A DNA stretch of 64,000 bases from Arion vulgaris (taxonomy: Eukaryota; Mollusca; Gastropoda; Stylommatophora; Arionidae). The notes beneath the pieces are model-generated. The model was not told where the DNA came from and did not search any database. It saw only the letters and a list, made by a program, of their open reading frames with translations. The stretch's first letter is position 1. Each line of letters starts with the position of its first letter. Both the position numbers and the translations under genes were made by a program. Shown here one piece after another: positions 1 to 9,864 of this stretch. The stretch is taken from contig CM036755.1 of NCBI GenBank assembly GCA_020796225.1, positions 38,884,806-38,948,805 of the forward strand. Reading direction: 5' to 3'.

Positions 1-111
1 GATATTGCGTGTCTGACTTGCTTGACTTAGGCACATACAACAATACTGAACGTCACCTTCAAATGTCAATGCCTAGTACTGTGAGATCTGAGCTTTACAG
101 AGGGTGGTCAG

Positions 112-600
112 CATGAAGAAACTATGGCACGACACAAGCAAAGAAACAAAAGTAAGACTTCTGAGAACATGCATATCCCTGTGGCAACATATAGATGCGA
201 ATCGTGGACCATAACACAAACATTAAAGAACAAAATTGAAGCTTTTGAAACAAGATGCAATAGAAAAGTTCTTAGAACATCCTGGACAAAGATGGGAAGA
301 AACAAAGACATCCTACAAGATCTGAATATCAAGGAGCATTGGCTCATAAATAACATCATATCCCGGAAGATAAAATATTTTCGTCGCATTAAACGCCACA
401 GTGGTTTGGAGAGAAAGGTAATGGAAGGCGTGGTTCCTAGAAAACGTGACAGTGGACGATCAAGACGAAGTTGGCTGCAGGACATCAAAGAAACCTTGAA
501 CATGACGCTGGAAGAAGCAGGAGAACATGCAAGAGACAGAGAACTTTTCAGGCGGGCTGGGATGAATACTACGTTCTGCAAGGGACATTCTACTACTTGA
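112..600 (+). mobile_element. LINE C-terminal coding remnant (non-LTR retrotransposon)
   Basis: The plus strand encodes the region after the reverse transcriptase of a non-LTR element. The 'CESWTI' motif is followed by a basic stretch (KIEAFETRCNRKVLR), then 'KIKYFRRIKRH', 'WLQDIKE' and 'ARDRELFRRA', ending at a natural stop (598-600). The order of motifs is that of RTE-like and related LINE ORF2 C-termini. One frameshift is needed near 175 to join the upstream residues (KLWHDTSKETKVRLLRTCI) to the rest. The copy is 5'-truncated, as is usual for LINEs, and lies tail to tail with the next, oppositely oriented copy. Confidence 0.8.
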
Positions 601-604
601 CTGT

Positions 605-975
605 GAGATCTTCAATCTCTCTCTCTCCTCTCCTCTCTCTCTCTCATAGGCCAAATGCACCGCCTCTGTAGCGGTCAGGCTCAAACCATCAGTTACATCC
701 TGAATTCATCTTCTCCGTAGTCTTCCTCGTCTCCTTTTTACCAGGATGCTTCTTTCCATGATAGTCTTCTCCAACCTTCTTGTCTTTTTATATGTCCAAA
801 ATACTTCAATTGTCTCATTATTATTTGTAGCATCAGCCAGTTCTCTTTGATTCTGAGTTCTTTTTTTGATAGATCTATCTGTTCTCTTTTCTGTCGATGA
901 TATACGGAGGACTCTTCTGTAACATTTATATTGAAAAGCACATATATATTTTTCCACTGTCTTAGCGTCTTTGTA
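605..975 (-). mobile_element. LINE C-terminal remnant, minus strand
   Basis: Minus-strand frames give 'CYRRVLRIS', 'LKYFGHIKRQEG', 'RRRGRLRRR' and, after a frame change, 'LTATEAVHLAYERER'. This is the tail of a LINE ORF2. A related copy with the same closing motif ([12 protein letters not shown]) occurs at 33,001-33,300 on the plus strand. The TC-rich tract at 618-650 overlaps the codons for the Arg-Glu run, so the microsatellite seems to have grown out of the element's own 3' coding end. Several frameshifts make it non-functional. Confidence 0.7.
618..650. repeat. (TC)n microsatellite
   Basis: Near-perfect CT/TC tract, 33 bp, at the junction of two convergent LINE tails. Confidence 0.9.
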
Positions 976-1395
976 GCGTAGAGATTACGTACTCGTCTCT
1001 CGTGCTAAAGGTAATCGGTTCGCTCCTCGTGGAGCCATCGGATGTTTTCCAGAGATCCCTGGTCTAAGTGTAGGTGAGATCGAATTACAAGTTCTATCGG
1101 AGAAGGACAATAAAAGGTAGGTCCCATGTTCAATTTGAACACGTAAAAGATCCATTGTCAGTTCCAAAATCGAGAATACTGGAAAGCCGCTGTCTGGGCT
1201 AAATTCGTTATAAATGATAAAAAATAAAATTCCGATAAACTATCATCACTATCGTCAAAATTACATCAGGGACCCTCGCCGGTGCTACGGAGTTCATGCA
1301 CTGCAGCTGAGATCATCTGTGTAAGAAAGAGATCGGAGTACATATGGTTACTCACCGAAGTGCAATGATGATGGTCCAATCAATCAATCATACAA
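968..1395 (+). mobile_element. SINE-A, nearly full copy
   Basis: Begins with a tRNA-like head (box A-like TGTAGCGTAGAGATTACGT, box B-like GGTTCGCTCC), then a body with 'CCAGAGATCCCTGGTCTA' and 'GGGACCCTCGCCGGTGCTAC', ending in a simple (AATC)n tail. The same head-body-tail order recurs at 49,138-49,530, and fragments lie at 24,205-24,300, 37,577-37,705, 45,840-45,955 and 54,550-54,695. The internal promoter boxes and simple 3' tail mark it as a tRNA-derived SINE. Confidence 0.75.
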
Positions 1396-1424
1396 TCAAA
1401 CCACTGCCTTATTAAATGTCAATG

Positions 1425-1630
1425 CCCGTCTGCCCAGCGTGTTCGTAGCGCGTTGGACTACGGTGACAAGCTCCTGTGAGTGTGGGTTCAATTTCGCGGG
1501 CTGGCAGAAAAGCCACAGGTTCACCAGATTCACGGTGTTCGTGGCACCGAACCAAATGGTTACGGGTGTCCACTGCACCGAGCCGAAGAGCTGAAAGCTC
1601 AATTGCTACTGGATCCGTTAAAAAAAAAAA
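1425..1630 (+). mobile_element. SINE-D copy
   Basis: tRNA-derived SINE with head 'GTTCGTAGCGCGTTGGACTA', box B-like 'GTGGGTTCAATTTCGCGGG', a body containing 'GTGTTCGTGGCACCGAACC' and the near-palindrome 'GCTGAAAGCTCAA', and an A-rich tail at 1,620-1,630. Other copies: 9,340-9,535, 9,865-10,062 and 12,566-12,730. Confidence 0.75.
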
Positions 1631-1777
1631 TGTAATGTTAATGCTTCACACCCATATATCAACATAGAGAGTCTCGGTTCAGATGTCTCCTTTTTCGATC
1701 TGACGCTGAAAGGCAAAACAGAATTAGAGAATAGACCACTGTCTTATTAAATGTCCATGCTTCACAACCATACATCA
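1631..1777 (-). mobile_element. Short LINE fragment (YGCEAWT motif)
   Basis: Minus-strand translation gives 'LMYGCEAWTFNKTV', the conserved YGCE.W motif that follows the RT domain in many non-LTR elements. It abuts the splice donor of the GMC-like exon, so it would lie at the start of that intron. Short and weakly supported. Confidence 0.4.
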
Positions 1778-1783
1778 ACTTAC

Positions 1784-1910
1784 CAACGATATAATCATAA
1801 GTAGAGTTTATATTCACAGCTAAAGTTGGTCCAGTAGAAGAATTATTGTAAAACTTATTTACTAGAACAGCAACAAGAACGGCCAACAATATCTTCACGG
1901 CAACTGCCAT
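1784..1910 (-). CDS. First coding exon of a GMC oxidoreductase-like gene (partial)
   Basis: An ATG at 1,910 opens a 42-codon exon with a hydrophobic signal sequence (MAVAVKILLAVLVAVLVN), an Asn/Ser/Thr-rich stretch, and the end 'STYDYIV' directly before a consensus donor GTAAGT at 1,783-1,778 (phase 1). In GMC oxidoreductases (glucose, choline and related FAD enzymes) the ADP-binding fold starts 'YDYIVVGAGSAG', often just after a signal peptide; the split codon here would supply the next Val. Such secreted or membrane-linked flavoenzymes oxidise alcohols and sugars. The Gly motif itself is not visible, and no later exon was found between 1 and 1,783, so the remainder would lie outside. It may also be a dead first exon. 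A TATA-like 'TTTATAACC' (minus) lies near 1,975. Confidence 0.55.
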
Positions 1911-2059
1911 ATTGCTAAACTGTATTCTCCAATGTAAATGAGATCAAATCATATGTGACTCTGTTAGTTACTTGGTTATAAATCTTGCTAGCAATCTTGT
2001 GTTTGATGTATAATTGAAATGACATAGCGAAATTACATCTAACTAGGACATGGTTCAAG

Positions 2060-2740
2060 TATAATGTTGTTTCATAAACAGGCAGAGGTCTATTGTTTAT
2101 TCCCAGGTGGAAAATGTAGTTGGCTGTCCAGTCTTGCCGTTTAGTGTAGGGATGAGAACTTTAATTTGCCTTCTAGGGCCGGATGAGTCGCCCTTGTTGT
2201 GTTATATCCGTGTTTATGTAGTGTGGTCTTGATATTGTCTATCCATCTTTTTCTAGGTCTTCCCTTAGCTCTAGTACCTGGCTCCTTTTAATTATATGCT
2301 GTTTTTGGTGGTTGGTTGTATTTCATTCTTATTAATGTCCACATCACTGCATTTATTGTCTTTCAATGTATTCGTGCATGAAGTTATGCCCACTCTGCTT
2401 CTGATGTCCTCATTTCGTAGTCTGTCTTTCCTGGTGACTCCACTGCCTTCCTCAAGCATTTAATTTCACACGTGGTGAGCTTTCTGTGATGTGTTGCTGT
2501 AAGAGACCAAGTTTGGCACTGGTAACAAAGTGTTGGTAGGAAAATACTTTTATCATCTGTCTTTTCACTTCCATCTTGATCTTTGGGTGTTGTAGTAATG
2601 GTGCCAGCTGATGGGTCACTGCATTTGCTTTTCGACACCTTGTCTCTATTTCTCTATCGCGTTTTCCGTCCTGTGTGAAAATGCTGCCTAAATATTTGAA
2701 TTCAGAAACTTACTTTACTCGGGTGTTGTCTGCAGGCTAC
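2060..2740 (-). mobile_element. LINE-b 3' region
   Basis: Minus-strand frames show '[15 protein letters not shown]', 'RKLTTCEIKCLRK', 'RAKGRPRKRWIDNIKTTLHK' and a 3' noncoding end ending near 'CCACCTGGGAATAAACAATA'. The same end occurs on the plus strand at 8,420-8,690, 14,330-14,525 and 19,130-19,415. Frameshifted and 5'-truncated. Confidence 0.75.
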
Positions 2741-2850
2741 GATGCAATGCTAAAATAAAAACTATTCATTCTTTTTAAAGTTAGCTGGAGTTTAAGTTGG
2801 TAATTATGAAGCAATAGGGGCATGAGCGATGGTGACTTGGCAGTAGTAAC

Positions 2851-3135
2851 TCGATGCTAAGATAATAATACTACGACCTACAAAGCGTGGCTTAGCGGTA
2901 GTTGAGCTCGATGCTAAGATAATAACACTACGACCAACAAAGCGTGGCTTAGCGGTAGTTGAGCTCGATGCTAAGATAATAATACTACGACCTACAAAGC
3001 GTGGCTTAGCGGTAGTTGAGCTCGATGCTAAGATAATAACACTACGACCAACAAAGCGTGGCTTAGCGGTAGTTGAGCTCGATGCTAAGATAATAATACT
3101 ACGACCTACAAAGCGTGGCTTAGCGGTAGTTGAGC
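2851..3135 (+). repeat. 57-bp minisatellite, five units, alternating A/B types
   Basis: Five tandem 57-bp units start at 2,851, 2,908, 2,965, 3,022 and 3,079. Units 1, 3 and 5 read 'AATACTACGACCTAC' where units 2 and 4 read 'AACACTACGACCAAC', giving a dimeric higher-order repeat. The unit (GCTAAGATAATAACACTACG...) resembles the 5' part of the SINE-B copy that follows directly (GCTAAGATAGTAACACTGCA at about 3,186), so the array looks like an amplification of a SINE head. Confidence 0.9.
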
Positions 3136-3149
3136 TCGATCACAACCCA

Positions 3150-3425
3150 AGAGCTGCCCGTGTTTTGCCGGGGCTAGTAAGGGGTGCTAAGATAGTAACA
3201 CTGCAACCTACAAGGCGTGTCGTAAGAGGCAACTGAGGTAGATGCCTAGTGGTGCTACCTAGTAAATAAAAAGCGTCGCAGGAATCGGATGTGCTAACTT
3301 GTAGGCGCATATCTGGCAAAGCATAAAATCGCTCTGAGGCTCAGATCACATACAAATCATACAGATGGTTAACAAGTGGTTGATATGGAGCGTTCGTAAT
3401 GAGGTGCTATAGAAAATATCTTAGA
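3150..3425 (+). mobile_element. SINE-B copy
   Basis: Carries the whole SINE-B order: 'GTAACACTGCAACCTACAAG', 'GTCGTAAGAGGCAACTGAG', 'AGTAAATAAAAAGCGTCGCA', 'CTTGTAGGCGCATATCTGGC', 'CTCAGATCACATACAAATCA', and a terminal 'TGATATGGAGCGTTCG'. No tRNA box was identified in its 5' part, unlike the other SINE families. Confidence 0.8.
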
Positions 3426-3544
3426 ACATCCTATACAGAGAAGAGAAGACAACAATATGCACGAATACTAAATCGTATACAACAATATCTGAATAAGTGA
3501 ACAATATAGAAAAGCGTTGTGTCTTCTTCTTCTTCTTTTGTCGT

Positions 3545-3658
3545 CACACTGCTATAAAGTTTGTCCATTAATTCGTGAGCACGTTTGAAATTGATTTTCT
3601 CGAAAACTACCTGTTGGATCTCAGTGATTTTTGCAAGCAGCCTTAGAATATCCATGAC
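3545..3658 (-). repeat. Inverted duplicate of 6,697-6,806 (possible exon relic)
   Basis: The minus strand encodes 'MDILRLLAKITEIQQ' and 'INFKRAHELMDKLYS' in one frame. The same text, with two or three indels or substitutions, occurs on the plus strand at 6,697-6,806. The pair flanks the LINE and the Sailor-like transposon. The origin of the open peptide is unknown; it could be part of a mobile element or of a duplicated exon. Confidence 0.7.
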
Positions 3659-3821
3659 GCTAGAGAAATATTTTTTCCAAGAAAATTTGATGTAGTTTGA
3701 AATATTTCTTCTTCAGGTTATATTAAAATCAACCTCACCGGATTGTACACAATAGTAACAGATCTACGGTACACAGACGCGTTGTTCTAAAAATACATTC
3801 TCTTTCTTTCTTTCTCGAATA

Positions 3822-4865
3822 CTGTATGCCTCACAGCGTCAGGTCAGGAAGAGATTTCTAAAACGGCCTAGTATGCGCTTCGTAGATAGTCTCTTTCGTC
3901 GCCTCTGTTATCTCTGAGGTCCATCTTTTGCGTGGCCGGCCTTTGCTTTGTACCCATTGTATCGGAGCAGCATTGCTCTTTGGGTGCACTGTCTGATGGT
4001 AATCTGCTTACGTGACCGAACCATTTAATTTGTTGTTTCTTGATGAAGTCTAGTACTGATGTTGTACCCACTTTTTCCTGATGTCTTCATTTCTCAACCG
4101 GTCTCTTCTTGTTACACCCAGCATTCTGCGTAGACACTTCATCTCTGTTGTGACTAGTTTTCTTCTATCGTTTGTTGTCAGCGTCCAGGTTTGGCACTGG
4201 TAACATAATGTGGGAGAAAGATTGTGTTGAACATTGCTCTTTTTGTGTTCATGGTGACGTGTTTGCATCTTAAAATTGGCGCCATTTGCCTATCATTTGA
4301 TTTGCTTTGTTGCATCTGTGTTGAATTTCATTAGTTATTCTTCCATTTGCTGAAAAAATGCTCCCCAGGTATGTGAAATCTTTTGCTTGATTTAGTAGAT
4401 GATTATCGATGGAGATGTTGGTAGTGTTTTCCTCTCTGGCGATGTCATTACTTCTGTTTTGTCGATGTTAATTCTCATGTTGTATTCGTTACATGCTAAC
4501 TGGAGTCTGTTGATGTGTTGTTGTAGCTGTTCTTCTGTTGTTGATATGATTGCCTGATCGTCTGCAAAAGAAATTAATTTAAGATTCTCTAGGTTGTTTC
4601 CTTCGCTGGTGTTAGCTATTTTACAAATGTGGTCAATGTACGTGATGAATAGCAGCGGGGATAGTACGCAACCTTGTCTTACTCCTGACCCTACGTGAAA
4701 CTTTCTGATAATCCTGTATTTGTTCTAATCGTACATTGGCTGTCAGTATAAATGTTCTTGCAAAGGTTGATTAGGTGTTCATTAACCCCATAGGTTGTTT
4801 AGTATTTTCCACAACTTGTGCCTATCTACGCGGTCGAACGCTTTTCCTGATCTACAAATGCAATA
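3822..4865 (-). mobile_element. LINE-a with reverse-transcriptase core
   Basis: The longest RT remnant of family a. Reading the minus strand from 4,865 down: 'NLCKNIYTDSQCTIRTNTG', 'GVRQGCVLSPLLFITYIDHI', the catalytic 'LISFADDQAII' (RT motif FADD near 4,555), 'LACNEYNMRINIDKTEVMTS', then 'CYQCQTWTLTTNDRRKLV', '[19 protein letters not shown]' and '[19 protein letters not shown]'. These are RT motifs 4-5 plus the thumb and C-terminal part of a non-LTR ORF2. Several frameshifts; the 5' endonuclease half is absent. The nearby related copy at 54,770-55,500 has the same orientation. Confidence 0.85.
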
Positions 4866-4989
4866 CATTATGGTAACATAGAAATATCGTGAGTATACAA
4901 CAATTTCCCGAAATCCGTGCACCTAACCCAGTCGACTTTGAAGCGGAAAGCATATGACGTTATAATTGGGATACCATTGTACAGTTATA

Positions 4990-6544
4990 GGTGTATCTCG
5001 CTATTTGTATGAAGCTATTGTATCATATTTGTTGGCTTATCAAAACTGACATTGATATCACATTCATAATGAGTCTGAAGTGCACATTTATAACAATGCA
5101 GAAGGTTACAGTTTTACTATACCAACACTTCGTAGGGAATCTAAGAGAGTCATCTATATTGCGATATTCATAACCCTGAGAAACGGGCGCAACTGGCGCT
5201 TGGTCTGAATAGAGAATCCTTTTCCCGATGGATTAAACAGGACACAAAGTGCACTAATGTCAAGCAAGGACGGAAAAGAACATTTGACGACTTTGACATA
5301 GATGTCATAAGACAGGAGCTCTTGAAAATGTTTGCGACAAATCAACTTGTTACTCTCAGGAAACTGAAATTAAAACTGCAATCAGATTGCAGCATAGACA
5401 TTTCTAAAAGTACTCTATGAAAAATTGTAGAGCCATAGAGCTTCACCTTCAGAAAAACTATAGGCGGCAGGAATATTATTTGTGAAAAGCCACATTTAAT
5501 TGCTGCCCGAAGTAAATACCTGAGGCAGATCCGTGAGCGGCGGAGGCAAGGCTATGATATTGTATATTTGGACGAATCCTGGGTCAATGCTCACCACACC
5601 AATGCTAAAGAATGGCAATCAGTAGACGGTGAACAGAAAAGAAAATACCAAGCAGCAAAGGCCAGCGTATTATACTAACACATGCAGGAAGCAGTGAAGA
5701 AGGTCTTGTCCATGACGCTGGACTTATTTTCCAATCAAAAAGTACCGACGGTGGGGACTACCACACAGAAATGAATGGACATATTTTCAGGCACTGGATG
5801 GAGAAAGATCTACTTCCAATTCTAAACAGACCATCATGCTTGGTAATGGATAATGCATCCTATCACAACGCAGTATCAGCGGAAGACAAAGTACCAACTG
5901 CATCAAATACAAAAGATCAAATTAGGACTTGGCTTGCTAAGGAAAATGTCAGCTTCGATGATACATATTTGAAACCGAGTTGTTGCACCTGGTGAGGATG
6001 ACAAATAAGACAAAGGTGTTTCATATTGACAAAATCATTGCGGAATACGGCCACCGTCTTTGCGACTACCTCCATATCATGCTCAATCCGATAGAGCTTG
6101 TCTGGGCTAAAGTAAAGGGCAAGTTGCCGAACAGAACAGGACGTTTAAAATGTGTGATGTTGAAGTTCTGACACGTGAGTCCTTCTCAATGATAGACACG
6201 CAGTTCTGGAAGAAGTGTGTTGAACATGTGCTCCGAGAGGAAGACGAGTACTGGCACCGAGATGGATTACAATTTGTCCAGCCAGTAACAATTATCAACC
6301 TCATGGAATCGTCAGATTCGGGATGATACAAATCATATTTTGATTACAGACTGAGAAATAGCAACGTATACATTTCCATATCCAAATGCGTCTACCATCA
6401 TACAATTTGTGGTGAAGTTAAGACACCCTGGGGTCTAATGATGACCGAAGGAGGACTAACTGTTGCATATTGTATCCAAGTTCACGATTGCACATAAGGG
6501 CAACACATAGTACTTGACCTATCAAGTTAATATGGAGATACACC
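4990..6544 (+). mobile_element. DD82E/Sailor-like Tc1-mariner-superfamily transposon
   Basis: Terminal inverted repeats match (GGTGTATCTCG at 4,990 and its complement ending at 6,544), and both ends are flanked by TA (4,988-4,989; 6,545-6,546), the target duplication of this superfamily. Inside, a broken transposase reads 'IVYLDESWVNAHHTN' (first Asp, 5,571), 'LVMDNASYHNAVS' (second Asp, 5,849) and 'NPIELVWAKVKGKL' (Glu, 6,094). The gap between second Asp and Glu is 242 nt, about 81 residues, which fits the published DD82E (Sailor) family rather than DD34E Tc1. The three motifs lie in three different frames, so at least two indels have inactivated it. Confidence 0.8.
5506..6171 (+). pseudogene. 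Transposase remnant of the Sailor-like element
   Basis: Catalytic half of an IS630/Tc1-mariner DDE transposase. Recognisable blocks: 'KYLRQIRERRRQGYD' before the first Asp, a block 'GLVHDAGLIFQSKSTDGG' typical of this family, 'MNGHIFRHWMEKDLLPIL', the second Asp block, and the final Glu block. The frame changes near 5,680-5,770 and 5,990, and a stop follows 'AAKASVLY'. It would have bound the TIRs and cut DNA in the nucleus; this copy cannot. Confidence 0.8.
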
Positions 6545-6696
6545 TATGAATAGAATTGACATGGACAAATTCTAGGGATTACTGTAAAATCTAAAATTTG
6601 AGCCCCGTATTTGCAATTGTCATAAAGATCAAAGAATTCGCCGATGTGCAAAATCCGTAGCATCTATGGACTACTGGTTAGCTTTATTTTAGCGTC

Positions 6697-6806
6697 ATGG
6701 ATATTCTAAGGCTGCATGCAAAAAATCACTGAGATCCAACAGGTAGTTTTCAGAAAATCAATTTCAAACGTGCTCACGAATTAATGGACAGACTATACCG
6801 GGTTGT
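6697..6806 (+). repeat. Inverted duplicate of 3,545-3,658
   Basis: Plus-strand copy of the 'ITEIQQVVF..NFKRAHELMD' segment, ending where a LINE 3' end (CCGGGTTGTTGCCCAGTG) begins. One extra A near 6,720 shifts the frame relative to the other copy. Confidence 0.7.
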
Positions 6807-7340
6807 TGCCCAGTGTCGTGGTTTTCTGTTTTTCTCTTGCGCTGTTCTGGTGGCTTGGGTGATAGTTACTTTTGCTCTTTCACACTATTCTGCTATGCCA
6901 TCTAACCATCTTTTTCGTGGTCTTCCTCTTGCCTTCTTTCCCGATGTTCTGTTGTAGAAGACTCTGTATACTGTGGAGTTTGGATGCATTCTTATTAAGT
7001 TGCCAAACCACTTCATTCTTTGTTTATCAATGTAATTCAAGCAAGGTTTTTTGCCAACTTTCATTCTTATGCTGATGTTGGTGATTCTGTCTTTCCTGGT
7101 GTTGCTGGTAACTTTTCACAGGCAACGCATTTCAAGGTGTAGTTATTTTTTGTGCCTGCTTTGCTCATTGTCCATGTTTGGCTCTGCTAACACAAAGTAG
7201 GTATAAAAATGCTGTTGATCATCTGTTGCTTAGCTGAATGTGAATGTTTTGGGTGCCTTAACAATGGGGCTAGCTGGTAGGTTACAGTATTTGCTTTTTG
7301 CACTCTAGCCTCTCTTTCTGTCTAGTCTTCCGTGTCTTGT
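6807..7340 (-). mobile_element. LINE-c 3' region
   Basis: Minus-strand frames retain '[15 protein letters not shown]' and traces of the 'QTW' region. DNA similarity over the whole stretch to 53,660-54,240 and part of 36,435-36,600 shows these are copies of one LINE family. Frameshifts throughout. Confidence 0.65.
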
Positions 7341-7341
7341 C

Positions 7342-7500
7342 AGCATATTCAAATTAAACAGTTTGTAAACTGGAGACACAGTAGTTTGATCATTCCCCTC
7401 TCCTGTATCGTGTTAGCATACTCAAATTAAACAGTTTGTAAACTGGAGACACAGTAGTTTGATCATTCCCCTCTCCTGTATCGTTTCAGCATAATCAAAT
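7342..7500. repeat. 72-74-bp tandem duplication
   Basis: The block 'AGCATATTCAAATTAAACAG ... CATTCCCCTCTCCTGTATCG' occurs twice in tandem (7,342 and 7,416) and begins a third time at 7,488. Dispersed pieces of the same block lie at 8,246-8,300, 8,398-8,422 and 8,712-8,780, so it belongs to an interspersed element. Confidence 0.75.
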
Positions 7501-8190
7501 TAACTTACTCAACAATAGCTGAAGATCAAATACAACATGAAGATCAACATTCAAAGACAGAAGTCATGACTATAAGCAGAGAACATAAAGATATCAACAT
7601 ACAAATAAAAGACCAAACGCTAAAGCAGGTGAGAGAATTCAAATACATTGAAAGTATCTTCACATCTGATAGTAGGCTGGACAGAGAGATCGAAACTAGA
7701 ATCTAGTAGATCATGTATGTAAGAATCTTACATACAAACTTACCCCAATTTTGAAACTCCCAGAAATTCCACTAGTGACTAAAAGATAAATTATAAAAGC
7801 AATCTTCATACTAACACTGTGCTACCAGTGCCAAACATAGCACTGACAAAGAACAAGAAAGGAAAATTACCACATGTGAAATGAGATGCTTGAGGAAAGC
7901 AGTAAATAAAACAAGAAGAGACCATATAAGAAATGAGGAAATTAGAAGAACAGTTTGAACAACACCTGCTATTAGATTTATTGAAAAACAGAGACTCAAA
8001 TGGTTTTGCCCCTTGGTGAGAATGAACCCGAATGCGTTGCAAGGGCATACAACCTGAAAATGTAATCCTCAAGAGGAAGGGGCAGACCAAGAAAAAATGG
8101 ATTGATGGAGTTACAGACATCTTAAAACTCCACAATATCACAGCAAATCAAGCGACCAAGCGAGCACTATCTCAGAAACCGATCATCAGT
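7500..8190 (+). mobile_element. LINE-c remnant
   Basis: Plus-strand relic of RT thumb and C-terminal region: a 'VREFKYIESIFTSDSRLDREIET'-like region (interrupted), 'LCYQCQT', 'RKITTCEMRCLRKAVNKTRR'-like codons, and 'RGRPRKKWIDGVTDILK' near 8,080-8,130. It parallels the better copy at 25,185-25,860. Full of stops. Confidence 0.65.
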
Positions 8191-8419
8191 TAAATCTGTT
8201 ACGCCTAACGACAAAAAAGCAGAGAAGGACAAAAGAAAGAAAGAAAAGAAGGCTGGTGACACAGTCGTTTGATCATTCCCCTCTCCTGTATCTTCTCAAT
8301 CAATCAATCAAGTGACATGCCTGCCGGCATAGGTGATCATGTCTCCCCACAACTCTCTCTGCTTGGTGCATGTAATCAGTTCTGACGTGGATTCTTCTCA
8401 GCATAATCAAATTAAACAG

Positions 8420-8700
8420 TTGGAAGACTGAAGTATTGAAATACATTGAAAGACAACAACTGCAGCGGTGGTTTAGTCTGAGAATGAAATACAACCAACC
8501 ACCAATAACAGCATACAATAAAAGAGATCAGGTACTAGAGCCAAGGGAAGACCAAGAAAATGGATAGACAATATCAAGAAAACACTAAATAAACACGGAT
8601 ATAACAAGGACAACTCATCAGACCCTGGAACGCAAATTAAAGCCCACTTAATGGCAAGAGTGGACAAGCAATTCCATCATCCACCTGGTTGAAAGATAAC
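8420..8700 (+). mobile_element. LINE-b 3' end
   Basis: DNA matches the 3' end of LINE-b: 'CACCAATAACAGC', 'AGGTACTAGAGCCAAGGGAA', 'TGGATAGACAATATCAAGA', 'AAACACGGATATAAC' and terminal 'CCACCTGG'. Flanked on both sides by pieces of the 72-74-bp block. Confidence 0.75.
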
Positions 8701-8782
8701 AGATAGATAGAAGGCTGATGATACAGTCGTTTGATCATTCCCTCTCCTATATCTTGTCAGCATATTCAAACTTAACAGTTCC

Positions 8783-8960
8783 GCCCGAGTGGTTACCGGG
8801 GCCCATATTTGGGGTGTAAAGAATAGAACCACTGTTACCTGCCACGCATGTCGTAAGAGGCGAGTAAGGAGGTTTGGCTGAAATAGGATGCACGTGTCCG
8901 CTTGGGAATGCTAACCCGAAACAAATACTTGCAGAAAACGGATGCACCAGACCGTAAGGC
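8783..8960 (+). mobile_element. SINE-C, 3'-truncated
   Basis: Contains 'GAGTGGTTACCGGGGCCCA', 'GAACCACTGTTACCTGCCAC', 'GCATGTCGTAAGAGGCGAG' and 'GGAGGTTTGGCTGAAATAGG', the 5' two thirds of SINE-C. The usual 3' part (AAACATATCACAAAGAGTGA) is missing. Confidence 0.75.
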
Positions 8961-9049
8961 GCATAACATGGTGCAACGACCCTCATAAAAAGGAATGAGA
9001 TAACGGATTCTACGGTCGACAATCTGCCTCATAGCCACGCAGAAAGAAT

Positions 9050-9281
9050 GTCAGACCTACCATCACGAGGGTGGTAAAACTTACTGCGGGAAGAGGTCGG
9101 CCCAAACGGGAAGCAGAAATCATAGGAATTATATCCTACAGAACTGACCCCAGTATGCAGACTTGAGAAGAAAGAGATGGCCCACTTACTATACTAGCGT
9201 CCAAGACAAACTGTATGGCGTGGCTGATAATCTGAGGCAGACGGCTGCCTTTATTAGAGAAACCGAAATCCCAATCTAGTG
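9050..9281 (+). mobile_element. Retroelement 3' coding end ([11 protein letters not shown] motif)
   Basis: Ends in the peptide '[20 protein letters not shown]' followed by a stop. A second copy at 52,050-52,143 encodes the same peptide with three changes before its own stop. Conservation of reading frame and stop between two dispersed copies indicates the true C-terminus of a mobile-element protein; the family is not identified. Confidence 0.5.
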
Positions 9282-9339
9282 AGAAGGCATAACAAGAAAT
9301 CTAACAGTTCGAAGACTGGTGTTAAAGTCACCTGATTGC

Positions 9340-9535
9340 CCGTCTGCCCAGCGTGTTCGTAGCGCGTTGACTACGGGTGACTATCCCTCTGTGTGTGCGG
9401 GTTAATTCCGCGGGATGGCAGAAAAAGCCACAGATTCCCAGATTTACGGTGTTCGTGGCACCGAACCGAAGGATTACGATGTCCACAGCCGAAGAGCTGA
9501 AAGCTCAAGTGCTTCTGGATCGAAAGGAAAAAAGT
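9340..9535 (+). mobile_element. SINE-D copy
   Basis: Head 'GTTCGTAGCGCGTTGACTAC', box B-like 'GCGGGTTAATTCCGCGG', body 'CACCGAACCGAAGGATTACG', A-rich end. One of four SINE-D copies in the window. Confidence 0.75.
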
Positions 9536-9763
9536 CACCTGATCATGACCCCCACTTTACTCTGACCTCAGTGACTCTTGTTAGGTCAGCGTGACTATTT
9601 TCCTGGATATCTCTGCATGACTGCGCGATTAATAATGTCCTTGAACTTTCTTATCTTTCCTGTGCACTTGCTATTCTCTGTAACAGACAGATTCGTCTCT
9701 TATGTCAAATGCACACAAGTCTACATACATATATTCGTATCTGCAGGTGTATGTTTTCAAGTC

Positions 9764-9823
9764 TTTACTAAGTGAGTTATACATTTACTAAGTGAGTTAT
9801 GCATTTACTAAGTGAGTTATACA
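9764..9823 (+). repeat. 22-bp tandem repeat, three units
   Basis: 'TTTACTAAGTGAGTTATACA' motif repeated three times with one substitution. Confidence 0.85.
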
Positions 9824-9864
9824 GTTGATAACAGTATCAAGTGTGTGTTGTTGTAACCACTTTT

